A DNA stretch of 64,000 bases from Bacteroides intestinalis DSM 17393 (GTDB lineage Bacteria > Bacteroidota > Bacteroidia > Bacteroidales > Bacteroidaceae). Numbering within the stretch: the first letter of the stretch is position 1; every line of letters begins with the position of its first letter. Shown here piece after piece: positions 17,314-26,324 of the stretch. Where the stretch lies: the NCBI RefSeq assembly GCF_000172175.1, contig NZ_ABJL02000006.1:248001-312000 (forward strand). Reading direction: 5' to 3'. Made by a program: the position numbers and the translations under genes. The notes beneath the pieces were generated by a model. It saw nothing but the letters and a program-made list of their open reading frames with translations, was not told the DNA's origin and did not search any database.

Positions 17314-17880
17314 ATGATTAATGCCCAAGACATTAAAATCGGAACTTGCATCCGTATGGACAACAAGTTGTATTTCTGTATTGACTTCCTGCATGTAAAG
17401 CCGGGAAAAGGTAACACTTTCATGCGTGTTAAACTGAAAGACGTAGTGAATGGCTATGTACTGGAACGTCGTTTTAATATCGGTGAAAAACTGGAAGATG
17501 TACGCGTAGAGCGTCGTCCTTATCAGTTCTTATATAAAGAAGGTGAAGATTATATCTTCATGAACCAGGAAACTTTTGACCAACATCCTATTGCTCACGA
17601 CCTGATCAACGGTGTTGACTTCCTGCTGGAAGGAAGTGTACTGGACGTAGTATCGGACGCTTCCACTGAAACTGTTCTTTATGCTGATATGCCCATAAAG
17701 GTTCAGATGAAGGTTACTTATACAGAACCGGGTGTGAAAGGTGACACTGCTACAAATACATTGAAACCTGCCACTGTTGAGTCTGGTGCAACTGTACGCG
17801 TTCCATTGTTCATCAACGAAGGCGAAATGATTGAAATCGATACTCGCGACGGTTCTTATGTAAGCCGTGTGAAGGCATAA
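17314..17880 (+). CDS. efp: Translation elongation factor P
   Basis: 188 residues, the standard EF-P length, starting MINAQDIKIGTCIRMDNKLY. EF-P relieves ribosome stalling at polyproline stretches. Domain I carries the tip loop KPGKGNTFMRVK, with Lys32 at the position modified in many bacteria. The C-terminal OB domain ends IDTRDGSYVSRVKA. An ATG 29 codons upstream is in frame but lies upstream of the promoter. A strong terminator follows at 17914-17959. Confidence 0.96.
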   Translation: MINAQDIKIGTCIRMDNKLYFCIDFLHVKPGKGNTFMRVKLKDVVNGYVLERRFNIGEKLEDVRVERRPYQFLYKEGEDYIFMNQETFDQHPIAHDLINGVDFLLEGSVLDVVSDASTETVLYADMPIKVQMKVTYTEPGVKGDTATNTLKPATVESGATVRVPLFINEGEMIEIDTRDGSYVSRVKA

Positions 17881-17913
17881 GCCGTTTCCCGAGTACATAT
17901 AGTACGATTATAC

Positions 17914-17959
17914 AAACTGCCTGTCAGAAGAATTAAGCACTTCTGGCAGGCAGTTTTTT
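17914..17959 (+). terminator. Terminator after efp
   Basis: AAACTGCCTG plus CAGAAG (17914-17930) pairs with CTTCTGGCAGGCAGTTT (17940-17956), one mismatch, followed by TTT. Confidence 0.85.
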
Positions 17960-18013
17960 CTATAGGGGAGCAAAAGAATATACGATTGGGAAGATTATCG
18001 GAAAAGAATGATT

Positions 18014-18021
18014 TATCTTTG
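18014..18021 (+). promoter_or_regulatory. -7 element of the GT2 gene
   Basis: TATCTTTG, exact consensus, 73 bases before the ATG at 18095; no clear -33 TTTG seen. Confidence 0.5.
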
Positions 18022-18094
18022 TAAGCAATAAGCAATAGAATTGCACCATGAGTAAACTGATAAAGACAGACAATGAACTAAAAGATTAACACCT

Positions 18095-19084
18095 ATGAGA
18101 TACTCCGTCATTATTCCTGTATATAATCGTCCCGATGAAGTGGACGAACTCTTGCAAAGTCTGACCGAACAAAATTTCAAAGACTTTGAAGTCGTGATTG
18201 TGGAAGACGGTTCCTCTATCCCCTGCAAAGAAGTAGTGGACAGGTACCAGAAGCAACTGGACATACACTATTATAACAAACCCAATTCCGGTCCCGGACA
18301 AACCCGCAACTATGGTGCCGAACGGAGTACCGGAGAGTATCTGATCATTTTAGATTCTGACTGTATCCTGCCCAAAGGCTATCTTGCCGCCATCGAGAAA
18401 GAATTGCAGGTTACCCCTGCCGATGCCTTCGGCGGACCGGACCGGGCACATGAGTCTTTTACGGATATACAGAAAGCTATCAACTACTCCATGACTTCCT
18501 TCTTCACTACCGGAGGCATCCGGGGAGGAAAAAAGAAAATGGATAAATTCTATCCACGCAGCTTCAATATGGGGGTCAAGCGAGATGTATATGCCGCATT
18601 GGGGGGATTCTCTAAAATGCGTTTCGGAGAAGATATAGACTTCAGTATCCGCATATTCAAAGGCGGTTATCGCTGCCGGCTGTTTCCTGACGCATGGGTG
18701 TATCATAAACGTCGCACAGACTTAAAGAAGTTCTTCAAACAAGTACATAATTCAGGGATTGCACGTATCAATCTGTATAAGAAATATCCAGAGTCTTTGA
18801 AAGTTGTTCATCTCTTGCCCGCTGCATTCACATTGGGAGTAGCTATACTATTACTTGGTAGTCCTTTCTGTCCTTACAGCCTGACGCCCATCGCTTTATA
18901 TGCGCTACTGGTATGTGCAGATTCTTCCATCCAGAACCGAAGCCTGCGTATCGGCATCTATTCCATTGCAGCCTCCTTTATCCAACTTATCGGATATGGC
19001 ACGGGATTCTGGAGAGCCTGGTGGAACCGCTGTATACTTGGCAAAGATGAATTCGAAGCTTTCAAAAAGAACTTTTATAAGTGA
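18095..19084 (+). CDS. Family 2 glycosyltransferase, membrane-bound
   Basis: 329-residue GT-A-fold transferase that moves a sugar from a nucleotide donor to an unknown acceptor at the inner face of the membrane. The N-terminus YSVIIPVYNRPDEVDELLQS and VVIVEDGSS bind the nucleotide; LIILDSDCI is the DxD-type motif; FGEDIDFSIRIFKGGYRCRL is the ED and acceptor region. The C-terminal third has hydrophobic helices (about 225-290). radC follows after 19 bases. No other polysaccharide synthesis genes lie nearby. Confidence 0.88.
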   Translation: MRYSVIIPVYNRPDEVDELLQSLTEQNFKDFEVVIVEDGSSIPCKEVVDRYQKQLDIHYYNKPNSGPGQTRNYGAERSTGEYLIILDSDCILPKGYLAAIEKELQVTPADAFGGPDRAHESFTDIQKAINYSMTSFFTTGGIRGGKKKMDKFYPRSFNMGVKRDVYAALGGFSKMRFGEDIDFSIRIFKGGYRCRLFPDAWVYHKRRTDLKKFFKQVHNSGIARINLYKKYPESLKVVHLLPAAFTLGVAILLLGSPFCPYSLTPIALYALLVCADSSIQNRSLRIGIYSIAASFIQLIGYGTGFWRAWWNRCILGKDEFEAFKKNFYK

Positions 19085-19103
19085 TTAGCGATTCACAATC
19101 AAC

Positions 19104-19790
19104 ATGGAAAAACTAACTATCAACCAGTGGGCGGAAGAAGACCGCCCGCGAGAAAAGATGATGCTGAAAGGTGCAGAAGCCTTAAGCGATGCCGAATTGC
19201 TTGCCATCCTTATCGGTTCGGGAAACACAGAAGAAAGCGCAGTATCACTTATGCAACGAGTACTTTCCGCCTGCAGTAACGACCTGAACCAATTGGGTAA
19301 ATGGGAAGTACAGGACTTCTCCCGTTTCAAAGGCTTCGGTCCTGCCAAAAGTATCACCATCATGGCAGCACTGGAACTGGGCAAACGTCGCAAACTACAA
19401 GAGCGTCCGGAACGCACCACCATCCGCTCTTCCAAAGACATCTACGAAATCTTCCACCCGCTTCTCTGCGACCTGGCACACGAAGAGTTCTGGGTTTTAC
19501 TCCTCAACCAAGCCTCCCGCGTCATCGACAAATCCCGCATCAGCCGAGGTGGTATCGACCAGACTACTGCTGATGTACGCAGCATCCTGCGTGAAGCTTT
19601 AATGCAGCGTGCCACACAAATAGCCCTGATACACAACCATCCTTCGGGCAGCCCTCGCCCCAGTACAGACGACCAACGTCTGACGCAACTTGTCCAGAAA
19701 GGAGCCCAAACCATGAACATCCGTCTCATCGACCATGTTATTGTAACAGACGGAGTATATTATAGTTTTAACGATGAAGGAATGATTTGA
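19104..19790 (+). CDS. radC: RadC-family JAB/MPN-domain protein
   Basis: 228 residues: an N-terminal helix-hairpin-helix-like part (about 1-80, LSDAELLAILIGSGN) and a C-terminal JAB metalloprotease-like domain with the JAMM motif HNHPSGSPRPSTDD. RadC was once linked to DNA repair, but its biochemical role is uncertain. A weak hairpin at 19796-19826 follows; no T-tract. Confidence 0.93.
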   Translation: MEKLTINQWAEEDRPREKMMLKGAEALSDAELLAILIGSGNTEESAVSLMQRVLSACSNDLNQLGKWEVQDFSRFKGFGPAKSITIMAALELGKRRKLQERPERTTIRSSKDIYEIFHPLLCDLAHEEFWVLLLNQASRVIDKSRISRGGIDQTTADVRSILREALMQRATQIALIHNHPSGSPRPSTDDQRLTQLVQKGAQTMNIRLIDHVIVTDGVYYSFNDEGMI

Positions 19791-19983
19791 GAGAAGCATC
19801 TTTTACATCAGCACAATAAAGGATGCAAATGAAAGGGAGTAATGTTTGATGGGAAAGGCTTTAATAATCTGTTTGCTGAGTATCTATAACAGGCTTTTTC
19901 AAAACCCGTTCCTTTGTAGTTTCAATTTATTTCTTTAGCTTTGCTTTAAGAAGATAGTCTGTGCTCAGCATAATGCAAATAAA

Positions 19984-20015
19984 TTTGCTTCTGTTTTCGG
20001 TTTCAACTATCTTTG
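19984..20015 (+). promoter_or_regulatory. Promoter of the SufT-like gene
   Basis: TTTG (19984-19987), 20 bases, TATCTTTG (20008-20015), 21 bases before the ATG at 20037. One of the best promoters in the window. Confidence 0.8.
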
Positions 20016-20036
20016 CCTAACTAAAATAATACGAAT

Positions 20037-20348
20037 ATGACCAAGTTTGAAATAGAAGAAAAAATAGTGGCGATGCTCAAAACCGTATTCGACCCGGAAA
20101 TTCCGGTAAACGTGTACGATCTGGGACTTATCTATAAAATAGATGTCTCCGACAGCGGAGAAGTTAACATTGACATGACCCTGACAGCTCCCAACTGCCC
20201 GGCAGCCGACTTTATAATGGAAGACGTGCGCCAGAAAGTGGAATCAGTGGACGGTGTCACTGCTGCCACCATCAATCTGGTATTCGAACCGGAATGGGAC
20301 AAGGATATGATGAGTGAAGAAGCCAAGTTGGAATTGGGATTCTTATAA
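20037..20348 (+). CDS. DUF59/MIP18-family metal-sulfur cluster assembly protein (SufT-like)
   Basis: 103-residue cytoplasmic protein of the PaaD/SufT/MIP18 group, thought to help mature iron-sulfur proteins. Motifs: KTVFDPEIPVNVYDLGLIYK and LTAPNCPAADFIMEDVRQKV with the conserved Cys. No suf genes are adjacent; lpxH follows 45 bases later. Confidence 0.9.
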   Translation: MTKFEIEEKIVAMLKTVFDPEIPVNVYDLGLIYKIDVSDSGEVNIDMTLTAPNCPAADFIMEDVRQKVESVDGVTAATINLVFEPEWDKDMMSEEAKLELGFL

Positions 20349-20393
20349 GTACTCAAGTAGTAAGCAATTAGTAACAAGCAGAATAGCACGGTT

Positions 20394-21158
20394 ATGAAGA
20401 ATGTATATTTCCTTTCGGATGCACACCTCGGCTCACGTGCCATCGAACACGGACGCACACAAGAACGACGCCTCGTCAACTTCCTCGACAGTATCAAGTA
20501 CAAAGCTTCTGCCGTGTATTTGCTGGGCGATATGTTCGACTTTTGGTATGAATTCAAGACCGTTGTGCCGAAAGGCTATACCCGTTTCCTGGGCAAACTA
20601 TCCGAACTGACGGATATAGGAGTGGAAGTACACTTCTTCACAGGAAACCATGACATTTGGTGCGGAGACTATCTGACTAAAGAGTGCGGTGTCATTATGC
20701 ATCGCGAACCGCTTACAACGGAAATATACGGTAAGGAGTTCTACCTCGCCCACGGTGATGGTTTGGGCGATCCTGACAAGAAATTCAAGTTCCTGCGTTC
20801 CATGTTTCACAACGAGTTTCTACAAGTTCTTTTTTCTGCCATACATCCCCGTTGGAGTATGGAATTGGGACTGAACTGGGCCAAGCAAAGTCGCTTGAAA
20901 CGCATTGACGGCAAAGAGCCCGAGTATATGGGTGAAGACAAAGAATTCCTGATACTCTACACCAAAGAGTATCTGAAAAGCCATCCGAATATTAATTACT
21001 TTATCTACGGACACCGTCACATCGAACTGGATCTGATGCTGAGCGCTACCGCCCGTATCACCATACTGGGAGACTGGATTAATTATTTCTCTTATGCCGT
21101 TTTCGATGGTGAGAACCTTTTCCTTGAGAATTTTATCGAAGGAGAAACCAAACTATAA
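20394..21158 (+). CDS. lpxH: UDP-2,3-diacylglucosamine diphosphatase (LpxH-type metallophosphoesterase)
   Basis: 254-residue enzyme of lipid A synthesis that hydrolyses UDP-2,3-diacylglucosamine to lipid X and UMP at the inner membrane. All calcineurin-like metal motifs are present: SDAHLGS, LGDMFDFWYE, FFTGNHDIW, LAHGDGLG and YGHRHIE. Length and the FDFWYEF motif favour LpxH over other phosphoesterases. It lies in the middle of unrelated housekeeping genes, likely cotranscribed with the SufT-like gene. Confidence 0.9.
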   Translation: MKNVYFLSDAHLGSRAIEHGRTQERRLVNFLDSIKYKASAVYLLGDMFDFWYEFKTVVPKGYTRFLGKLSELTDIGVEVHFFTGNHDIWCGDYLTKECGVIMHREPLTTEIYGKEFYLAHGDGLGDPDKKFKFLRSMFHNEFLQVLFSAIHPRWSMELGLNWAKQSRLKRIDGKEPEYMGEDKEFLILYTKEYLKSHPNINYFIYGHRHIELDLMLSATARITILGDWINYFSYAVFDGENLFLENFIEGETKL

Positions 21159-21204
21159 TCCTCCCCCGGCAACCTTAAAGTGCCAACCAACCGTTTGATC
21201 TGAT

Positions 21205-23064
21205 ATGAACCTTTTAAGTCACAAATATCTCTTTGCCGGATGTTTACTTATCGCAGGCACTCTTTCGGCATGGGGACAGTCCGCTCCTTCCCTTGCTATC
21301 CGCATTGATGACCTCGGAGCATTCCATTCTGTCAATGAAGCCTGTATTGAAACCTACCAGTCGGGTATCGCCCGTTCTGTAGAAGTAATGCCCGTAGCCG
21401 CCTGGTATCCGGAAGCAGTCCGTCTGCTAAAAGAGAACCCGGGATTGGATGCCGGTTTACATTTAGTGATTACCAGTGAATGGGAAAATGTAAAATGGCG
21501 TCCCTTAACCCATTGCCCCAGCCTGACGGATGAGAACGGATACTTTTATCCGATGATGGGACCCAATCCCGCCTATCCGGGACAATCGGTTATGGAAAAT
21601 AAATGGGATATAAAAGAGGTAGAACAGGAGTTTCGCGCACAGATTGAGATGGCACTGAGAAACATTCCCCAACTCAGCCATATGACGGGGCACATGCTGT
21701 CCACCGGATTCACTAAAGAAGTGAATGAACTGGTGCTACGCCTGGCAAAAGAATACAATCTTCCTTCCATTGATCGCATGGATTCACCACAAGATTATCA
21801 GTTCACTTACATTGGTTATGACGGTCCGAGCCGGACCTCTGCCGAAAAGGAAGAAAGCTTCATACGTTCCCTGAATAAGCTGGAAGCAGGCAAACGATAT
21901 CTGTTCCTCGATCATCCGGCACTGGACAATGAGGAGATGAAAACCGTCTTTCATATCGGCTACGAACAGGTAGCACTCGATCGGCAAGGCGTCACAGACT
22001 TACTTACCAGTCCGCGTGTAAAACAAGTCATCGAGGAGAAAGGCATCAAGCTGATTTCTATCAATCAACTCACCAAAGGACTGCCCCGTAGCACTCCCTC
22101 CAAGAAACTGGAGAAAGCAATGGAAAAATACCTGGAAGCGGTGAAGAATGCCGGCCAAGACCTGCATAGCATCATGATTGTACAGCATGGCAATGTACTT
22201 GCAGAAAAATGGATGAGCGAAGGAAAAGAAGACGAGCCCCATGTACTAAACTCTGTCAGCAAGACTTTCACAGCCTCAGCCATAGGATTTGCAATAGCCG
22301 AAGGCAAACTAAAACTAACGGATAAAGTAATTTCCTTCTTCCCGGATCAGCTGCCTGCAAATATAAGTGAGAACCTGGAAGCCATGACTATCCACGACTT
22401 ACTAACTATGACTTGCGGACATGACGGTGATCTCAGGAGTAATGAACGAGCAGCAAGAAATGCAGATAAAGGTTGGGTGGAACAATTTCTTGCCTATCCC
22501 GTAGATCATAAACCAGGAACATTCTTTGCATACAACAGTCCTGGTACTTATATGCTCTCTGCCATCGTACAGAAAGTAACTGGAGAAAAGTTAGTGGACT
22601 ACCTATACCCTCGCCTGTTTCGTCCACTGGGGATTGTCAATGTGAAATGGCAGGAAAGCCCGGAAGGCATCAATTGCGGTGGCTGGGGTTTGTACCTCAA
22701 AACTGAGGACCTTGCCAAGATGGGCCAACTCTTCCTGCAAAAAGGAAAATGGGATGGACAGCAAGTGTTACCGGAGGAATGGATTGCCGAGGCATCTGCC
22801 AAACAGATTGCTTCTTTCCCGGCAGGAATGGATCCCGAAGCAGCCAAGAAATCAAAGATTAGTGAGAATACGAACGACTGGATGCAAGGTTATGGTTATC
22901 AAATGTGGCGTTGCCGCCACAATGCCTACCGCGCTGATGGAGCAGACGGACAATACATTCTCATAATTCCTGAAAAAGATGCCGTTATTGCCGTAACAGC
23001 GCATATCGGAGATATGCAGGCGGAACTGGATTTAATCTGGAAATACCTGCTCCCAGCACTGTAA
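21205..23064 (+). CDS. ChbG/YdjC-like deacetylase fused to serine beta-lactamase-like hydrolase
   Basis: 619-residue exported two-domain protein. Signal peptide about 1-24 (ends SAWGQ). Domain 1 (about 28-295) looks like the ChbG/YdjC carbohydrate deacetylase family: SLAIRIDDLGAF gives D35/D36, LDAGLHL gives H86, and SHMTGHM gives H159/H163 as metal ligands. Domain 2 (about 300-619) is a class C beta-lactamase/esterase-type fold with the S350-V-S-K353 motif, Y443 in FAYNSPGT and the block WGLYLKTEDLAKMGQLFL. Substrate could be acetylated sugars or peptidoglycan fragments (inference). The in-frame fusion has no internal stop. Confidence 0.85.
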   Translation: MNLLSHKYLFAGCLLIAGTLSAWGQSAPSLAIRIDDLGAFHSVNEACIETYQSGIARSVEVMPVAAWYPEAVRLLKENPGLDAGLHLVITSEWENVKWRPLTHCPSLTDENGYFYPMMGPNPAYPGQSVMENKWDIKEVEQEFRAQIEMALRNIPQLSHMTGHMLSTGFTKEVNELVLRLAKEYNLPSIDRMDSPQDYQFTYIGYDGPSRTSAEKEESFIRSLNKLEAGKRYLFLDHPALDNEEMKTVFHIGYEQVALDRQGVTDLLTSPRVKQVIEEKGIKLISINQLTKGLPRSTPSKKLEKAMEKYLEAVKNAGQDLHSIMIVQHGNVLAEKWMSEGKEDEPHVLNSVSKTFTASAIGFAIAEGKLKLTDKVISFFPDQLPANISENLEAMTIHDLLTMTCGHDGDLRSNERAARNADKGWVEQFLAYPVDHKPGTFFAYNSPGTYMLSAIVQKVTGEKLVDYLYPRLFRPLGIVNVKWQESPEGINCGGWGLYLKTEDLAKMGQLFLQKGKWDGQQVLPEEWIAEASAKQIASFPAGMDPEAAKKSKISENTNDWMQGYGYQMWRCRHNAYRADGADGQYILIIPEKDAVIAVTAHIGDMQAELDLIWKYLLPAL

Positions 23065-23178
23065 ACAGATGCTTCGTCTATTTAATCTTCTGTAAATGTC
23101 CCCAAGAAAAAGGAAATAAACGAAACCTTTTCATTTTAATCTTGTAATATATCCATAAACCATTAAAAATATACAGTT

Positions 23179-23388
23179 ATGGATGATTTGATTTATAGGA
23201 ATAATGCAATTGCCGAAGAGAATATCGACCCGCATGGTCGTCCGGCAAAGGATGAATTCGAGGAATTCAGTGAAGAGGTCTCTGAGCATACAGATCTTGG
23301 GTACAAGGATCAGAAAGTAAAGTCTGCAAAAGAGCGAAAGAAACGTCTCGAAGAAATGGACGAAATAGTCAAGGAAGACTTAAAGTAA
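23179..23388 (+). CDS. Small charged hypothetical protein
   Basis: 69 residues, very rich in Glu, Asp, Lys (for example KDEFEEFSEEVSEHTDLGYK then a helical KSAKERKKRLEEMDEIVKED). No signal peptide, no membrane segment. I do not recognise the family. The reading frame is intact, has a plausible start and does not overlap another gene, so I think it is real. It is followed by a very long hairpin at 23437-23491. Confidence 0.6.
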   Translation: MDDLIYRNNAIAEENIDPHGRPAKDEFEEFSEEVSEHTDLGYKDQKVKSAKERKKRLEEMDEIVKEDLK

Positions 23389-23436
23389 TAACAGCTAATA
23401 TGAGTGTAGAAGTAGCAGCACGTTATTATACAACAA

Positions 23437-23491
23437 GCGCGGATTATGCGGATACGGATTGCGTAATCCGTATCATCCGCTTAATTCGCGC
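23437..23491. terminator. Very long hairpin between convergent genes
   Basis: Left arm 23437-23460 and right arm 23465-23491 pair over some 24 bases with two mismatches and a three-base bulge (GCGGATACGGATT against AATCCGTATCATCCGC at the core). The loop is about four bases. No T-run follows directly. It may act as a two-way terminator for the small gene and the alkaline phosphatase, or be a mobile REP-like element. Confidence 0.6.
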
Positions 23492-23512
23492 CTGAAACAA
23501 ATCAATATCTGA

Positions 23513-24913
23513 TTATTTATATCCCGCAACCTTTGCTATACGCTTCGGAATTTCCGTATTATCATATTTGCCAGCAAATTCCTTAGAGCCTGCACCCACC
23601 GCATATACAGGTACATATCCTGCTGTATGGCTGCCGCTTGTCCAACCTACCATAGCAATCTGGCTCATTACTTTTCTTGCAGAAGCAGCCAGCGGCTCAG
23701 TCTTTGAGTAAAGAGTTTCCTCGAACACGACCTTGTTCTTTACAAACGACTGTTCAAACTCATCACGCAATATCTTTTCCTGTTCCCAAGTCAAAGGCAA
23801 CTCTTTCCAAAAGCCCATCTTTTCTGTTAACAGTGCTTTGGCATCTTCCCAAGTTACATCATGTCCTTTTGCCTTACGCAAATCAGTGATAGCAACAGAA
23901 AGTAAATCCTGAGATTGTTTTTGATTCTTCAAGGCTTTCAGATGCAATTCATACTTGCCTGTACCCAATCCTAAACCACCAGTTTCATGATCTGCCGTTA
24001 CTACAATCAAAGTTTCTTTGGGATGCTTCTTATAAAACTCATACGCAACTTTGATAGCATTATCCATATCTATCACTTCTTCGAAAGTAGTAGCAGGATC
24101 ATTTGAATGGCAAGACCAGTCTATCTTTCCACCTTCTACCATCAGGAAGAAACCTTTATTCTTACCCTTAGTCAAAAAAGAAATAGCACTTTCAGTTATC
24201 TCTGCAAGAGTCAAGTCTCCATCTTTGCGGTCAATAGAATAAGGCAGGCAAGAAGGGTTGGCATCATCTTTCTGAATCAGCACCATCTTATCAGCCTGAG
24301 CAGCTTTAGCTTTAAAATCGTCTACACCTTTTGCAATCGTATAACCGGCTTCCTCAATGATGGGGAAAATGCTTGGAGCTTCTTTCTTGTCAGCCGTAGT
24401 AGTTGGCTTCAAGAAACCACCACCTGCATAGAAATCAAAGTTAGCCTTCGGCAAGTCAAGAGCAATCTCGTAATACATATTACGATTAGGCTGATGCGCA
24501 TAGAAAGCAGCAGGGGTAGCATGATCCACACTGACACTGGTAGTTACACCAACTTTCTTCCCGGCTTTCTTAGCTTTCTCGGCAACAGTCTGAATCACAT
24601 TCTTCTGGTCATCCATACCGATAGCACCGTTATACGTCTTCACTCCGGTAGCCAGAGCTGTTCCGGCAGCAGAAGAGTCCGTTACAGAGTTGGTTGCAGA
24701 GAAAGTAGTAGCAACACCCACAGCCGGGAACTGAGTAAACAACAACGGTTTCACACCAATGCGTCCTTCCTGTTCGGCCAGATACATTTCCGTACCGTTC
24801 ACCTGGTTCACTCCCATTCCATCACCGATGAAATAAAATACATACTTTGCCTGTTGGGCATACGTCACACCTGCCAACAGGACAAAGAACAATAAATACA
24901 TGAATCTTTTCAT
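23513..24913 (-). CDS. Alkaline phosphatase (PhoA superfamily), periplasmic
   Basis: 466-residue exported phosphomonoesterase. Signal peptide ends VLLAGVTYAQ. Metal and catalytic motifs: FYFIGDGMGVNQVNGTEMYL, the nucleophile Ser in TDSSAAGTALATGVKT, MVEGGKIDWSCHSNDP, and VTADHETGG. It releases phosphate from organic monoesters in the periplasm. It has its own promoter (24969-24976). A second member of the family begins at 63402. No phoBR box could be recognised with confidence. Confidence 0.94.
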   Translation of the reverse strand: MKRFMYLLFFVLLAGVTYAQQAKYVFYFIGDGMGVNQVNGTEMYLAEQEGRIGVKPLLFTQFPAVGVATTFSATNSVTDSSAAGTALATGVKTYNGAIGMDDQKNVIQTVAEKAKKAGKKVGVTTSVSVDHATPAAFYAHQPNRNMYYEIALDLPKANFDFYAGGGFLKPTTTADKKEAPSIFPIIEEAGYTIAKGVDDFKAKAAQADKMVLIQKDDANPSCLPYSIDRKDGDLTLAEITESAISFLTKGKNKGFFLMVEGGKIDWSCHSNDPATTFEEVIDMDNAIKVAYEFYKKHPKETLIVVTADHETGGLGLGTGKYELHLKALKNQKQSQDLLSVAITDLRKAKGHDVTWEDAKALLTEKMGFWKELPLTWEQEKILRDEFEQSFVKNKVVFEETLYSKTEPLAASARKVMSQIAMVGWTSGSHTAGYVPVYAVGAGSKEFAGKYDNTEIPKRIAKVAGYK

Positions 24914-24968
24914 AAATTGGTATATTTAAAGTAGTTTGAATAAATGTCGCTTTCTCTTAAGAGACAAG

Positions 24969-24976
24969 CAAAGATA
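24969..24976 (-). promoter_or_regulatory. -7 element of the alkaline phosphatase gene
   Basis: Minus strand TATCTTTG, exact consensus, 55 bases before the start codon at 24913. Confidence 0.6.
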
Positions 24977-25009
24977 AGGATTTTAAGCCAGTGCTTGGAG
25001 CAGATACTG

Positions 25010-25053
25010 TTAAAAAATAAAGCCGGAAGGCAATCTGCATTGCTTCCGGCTTC
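25010..25053 (-). terminator. Terminator after ackA
   Basis: On the minus strand AGCCGGAAGCAA pairs with TTGCCTTCCGGCT (one bulged base) over a short loop, then runs into TTATTTTTTAA. Confidence 0.85.
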
Positions 25054-25094
25054 ATTGTTACATCGCGATTGCGAGATTATTAACTTTTCAAGGA

Positions 25095-26297
25095 TTATTT
25101 CTTATTTAAGATAGCCATAGTATCCGAGGCAATCATCAGTTCTTCGTCAGTTGGGATAACTACAACTTTCACTTTAGAGTCGTCAGCAGAAATCACCGCT
25201 TCTTCTCCACGAACCTTATTCTTTTCCATATCCAGTTTCACACCCATGTATTCCAGACCTTCGCATGCACCTGAACGACAAGAAGCCTGATTTTCGCCTA
25301 CACCACCTGTAAACACTATAATGTCCACGCCACCCAAAGCAGCAGCATAAGCACCGATATACTTCTTAATACGGTAAAAATACATATTTTCAGTCAGGTC
25401 GGCCATTTTATTGTTTCCGGCAGCAACAGCAGCTTCCAACTCGCGCATATCACTGGATACTCCAAAGATACCTTTTACACCACTCTTCTTGTTCAACAGG
25501 TCAGATACACCGGCAGCAGTCAGGTTCTCCTTTTCCATAATGAAAGTTACGGCACCAGCATCAATGTCACCGCTACGTGTACCCATCATCAAGCCTTCCA
25601 GCGGAGTCAAGCCCATACTGGTATCAATACTCTTACCATCTTTTACAGCAGTGATAGAACCACCGTTGCCAATATGACAAGTAATAATCTTCTTTCCTTC
25701 AGGGCTCACACCCAGGAATTCACACACACGTTGTGAAACGTAACGGTGAGAAGTTCCGTGGAAACCATAACGACGTACGCCATACTTCTTATACAATTCG
25801 TAAGGAATAGCATACAAATAAGCATAGTCAGGCATAGTCTGGTGGAATGCAGTATCGAATACACCAATTTGCGGTACGTTGGGCAATATAGCAGAGATAG
25901 CGTTTACACCTTTCAGGTTAGCAGGATTGTGAAGCGGAGCCAAATCGTTGCAAGCGGTAAAAGCATCCAGTACTTCCTGCGTCAGTAATACAGATTCACT
26001 GAATTTCTCCCCCCCATGCACCATACGGTGACCTACTGCGTTAATTTCATTCAAAGACTTGATAGCACCATATTCAGGACTGGTCAATGTATCCAGAATA
26101 AATTCTACCCCTACGGTATGTTCGGGAATATCTTTTTCCAGAACTTTCTTTTCACCGTTAGGCAAAGTAAATTTCAGGAAAGAACCTTGCAGGCCAATTT
26201 TTTCGATACCACCCTGTGCGATCACTTCTTTATGATCCATATCAAACAATTTATATTTGATGGACGAACTACCGCAGTTTAATACTAAGACTTTCAT
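25095..26297 (-). CDS. ackA: Acetate kinase
   Basis: 400-residue cytoplasmic kinase converting acetyl phosphate and ADP to acetate and ATP, the ATP-yielding last step of acetate fermentation. Signatures MKVLVLNCGSSSIKYKLFD, HRMVHGGEKF, FDTAFHQTMP, YGFHGTSHRYVSQR, ITCHIGNGGSITAV and VFTGGVGEN are all intact. It lies 27 bases downstream of pta as one operon. Confidence 0.98.
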   Translation of the reverse strand: MKVLVLNCGSSSIKYKLFDMDHKEVIAQGGIEKIGLQGSFLKFTLPNGEKKVLEKDIPEHTVGVEFILDTLTSPEYGAIKSLNEINAVGHRMVHGGEKFSESVLLTQEVLDAFTACNDLAPLHNPANLKGVNAISAILPNVPQIGVFDTAFHQTMPDYAYLYAIPYELYKKYGVRRYGFHGTSHRYVSQRVCEFLGVSPEGKKIITCHIGNGGSITAVKDGKSIDTSMGLTPLEGLMMGTRSGDIDAGAVTFIMEKENLTAAGVSDLLNKKSGVKGIFGVSSDMRELEAAVAAGNNKMADLTENMYFYRIKKYIGAYAAALGGVDIIVFTGGVGENQASCRSGACEGLEYMGVKLDMEKNKVRGEEAVISADDSKVKVVVIPTDEELMIASDTMAILNKK

Positions 26298-26324
26298 TTT
26301 ATATATTCAGATTTAATAATTATT

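Noticed and set aside
24107..24895. 262-codon open frame antisense to the alkaline phosphatase gene
   Set aside because: The minus-strand frame has full PhoA motifs; the antisense protein is low in complexity, shows no domain and has no start signals.
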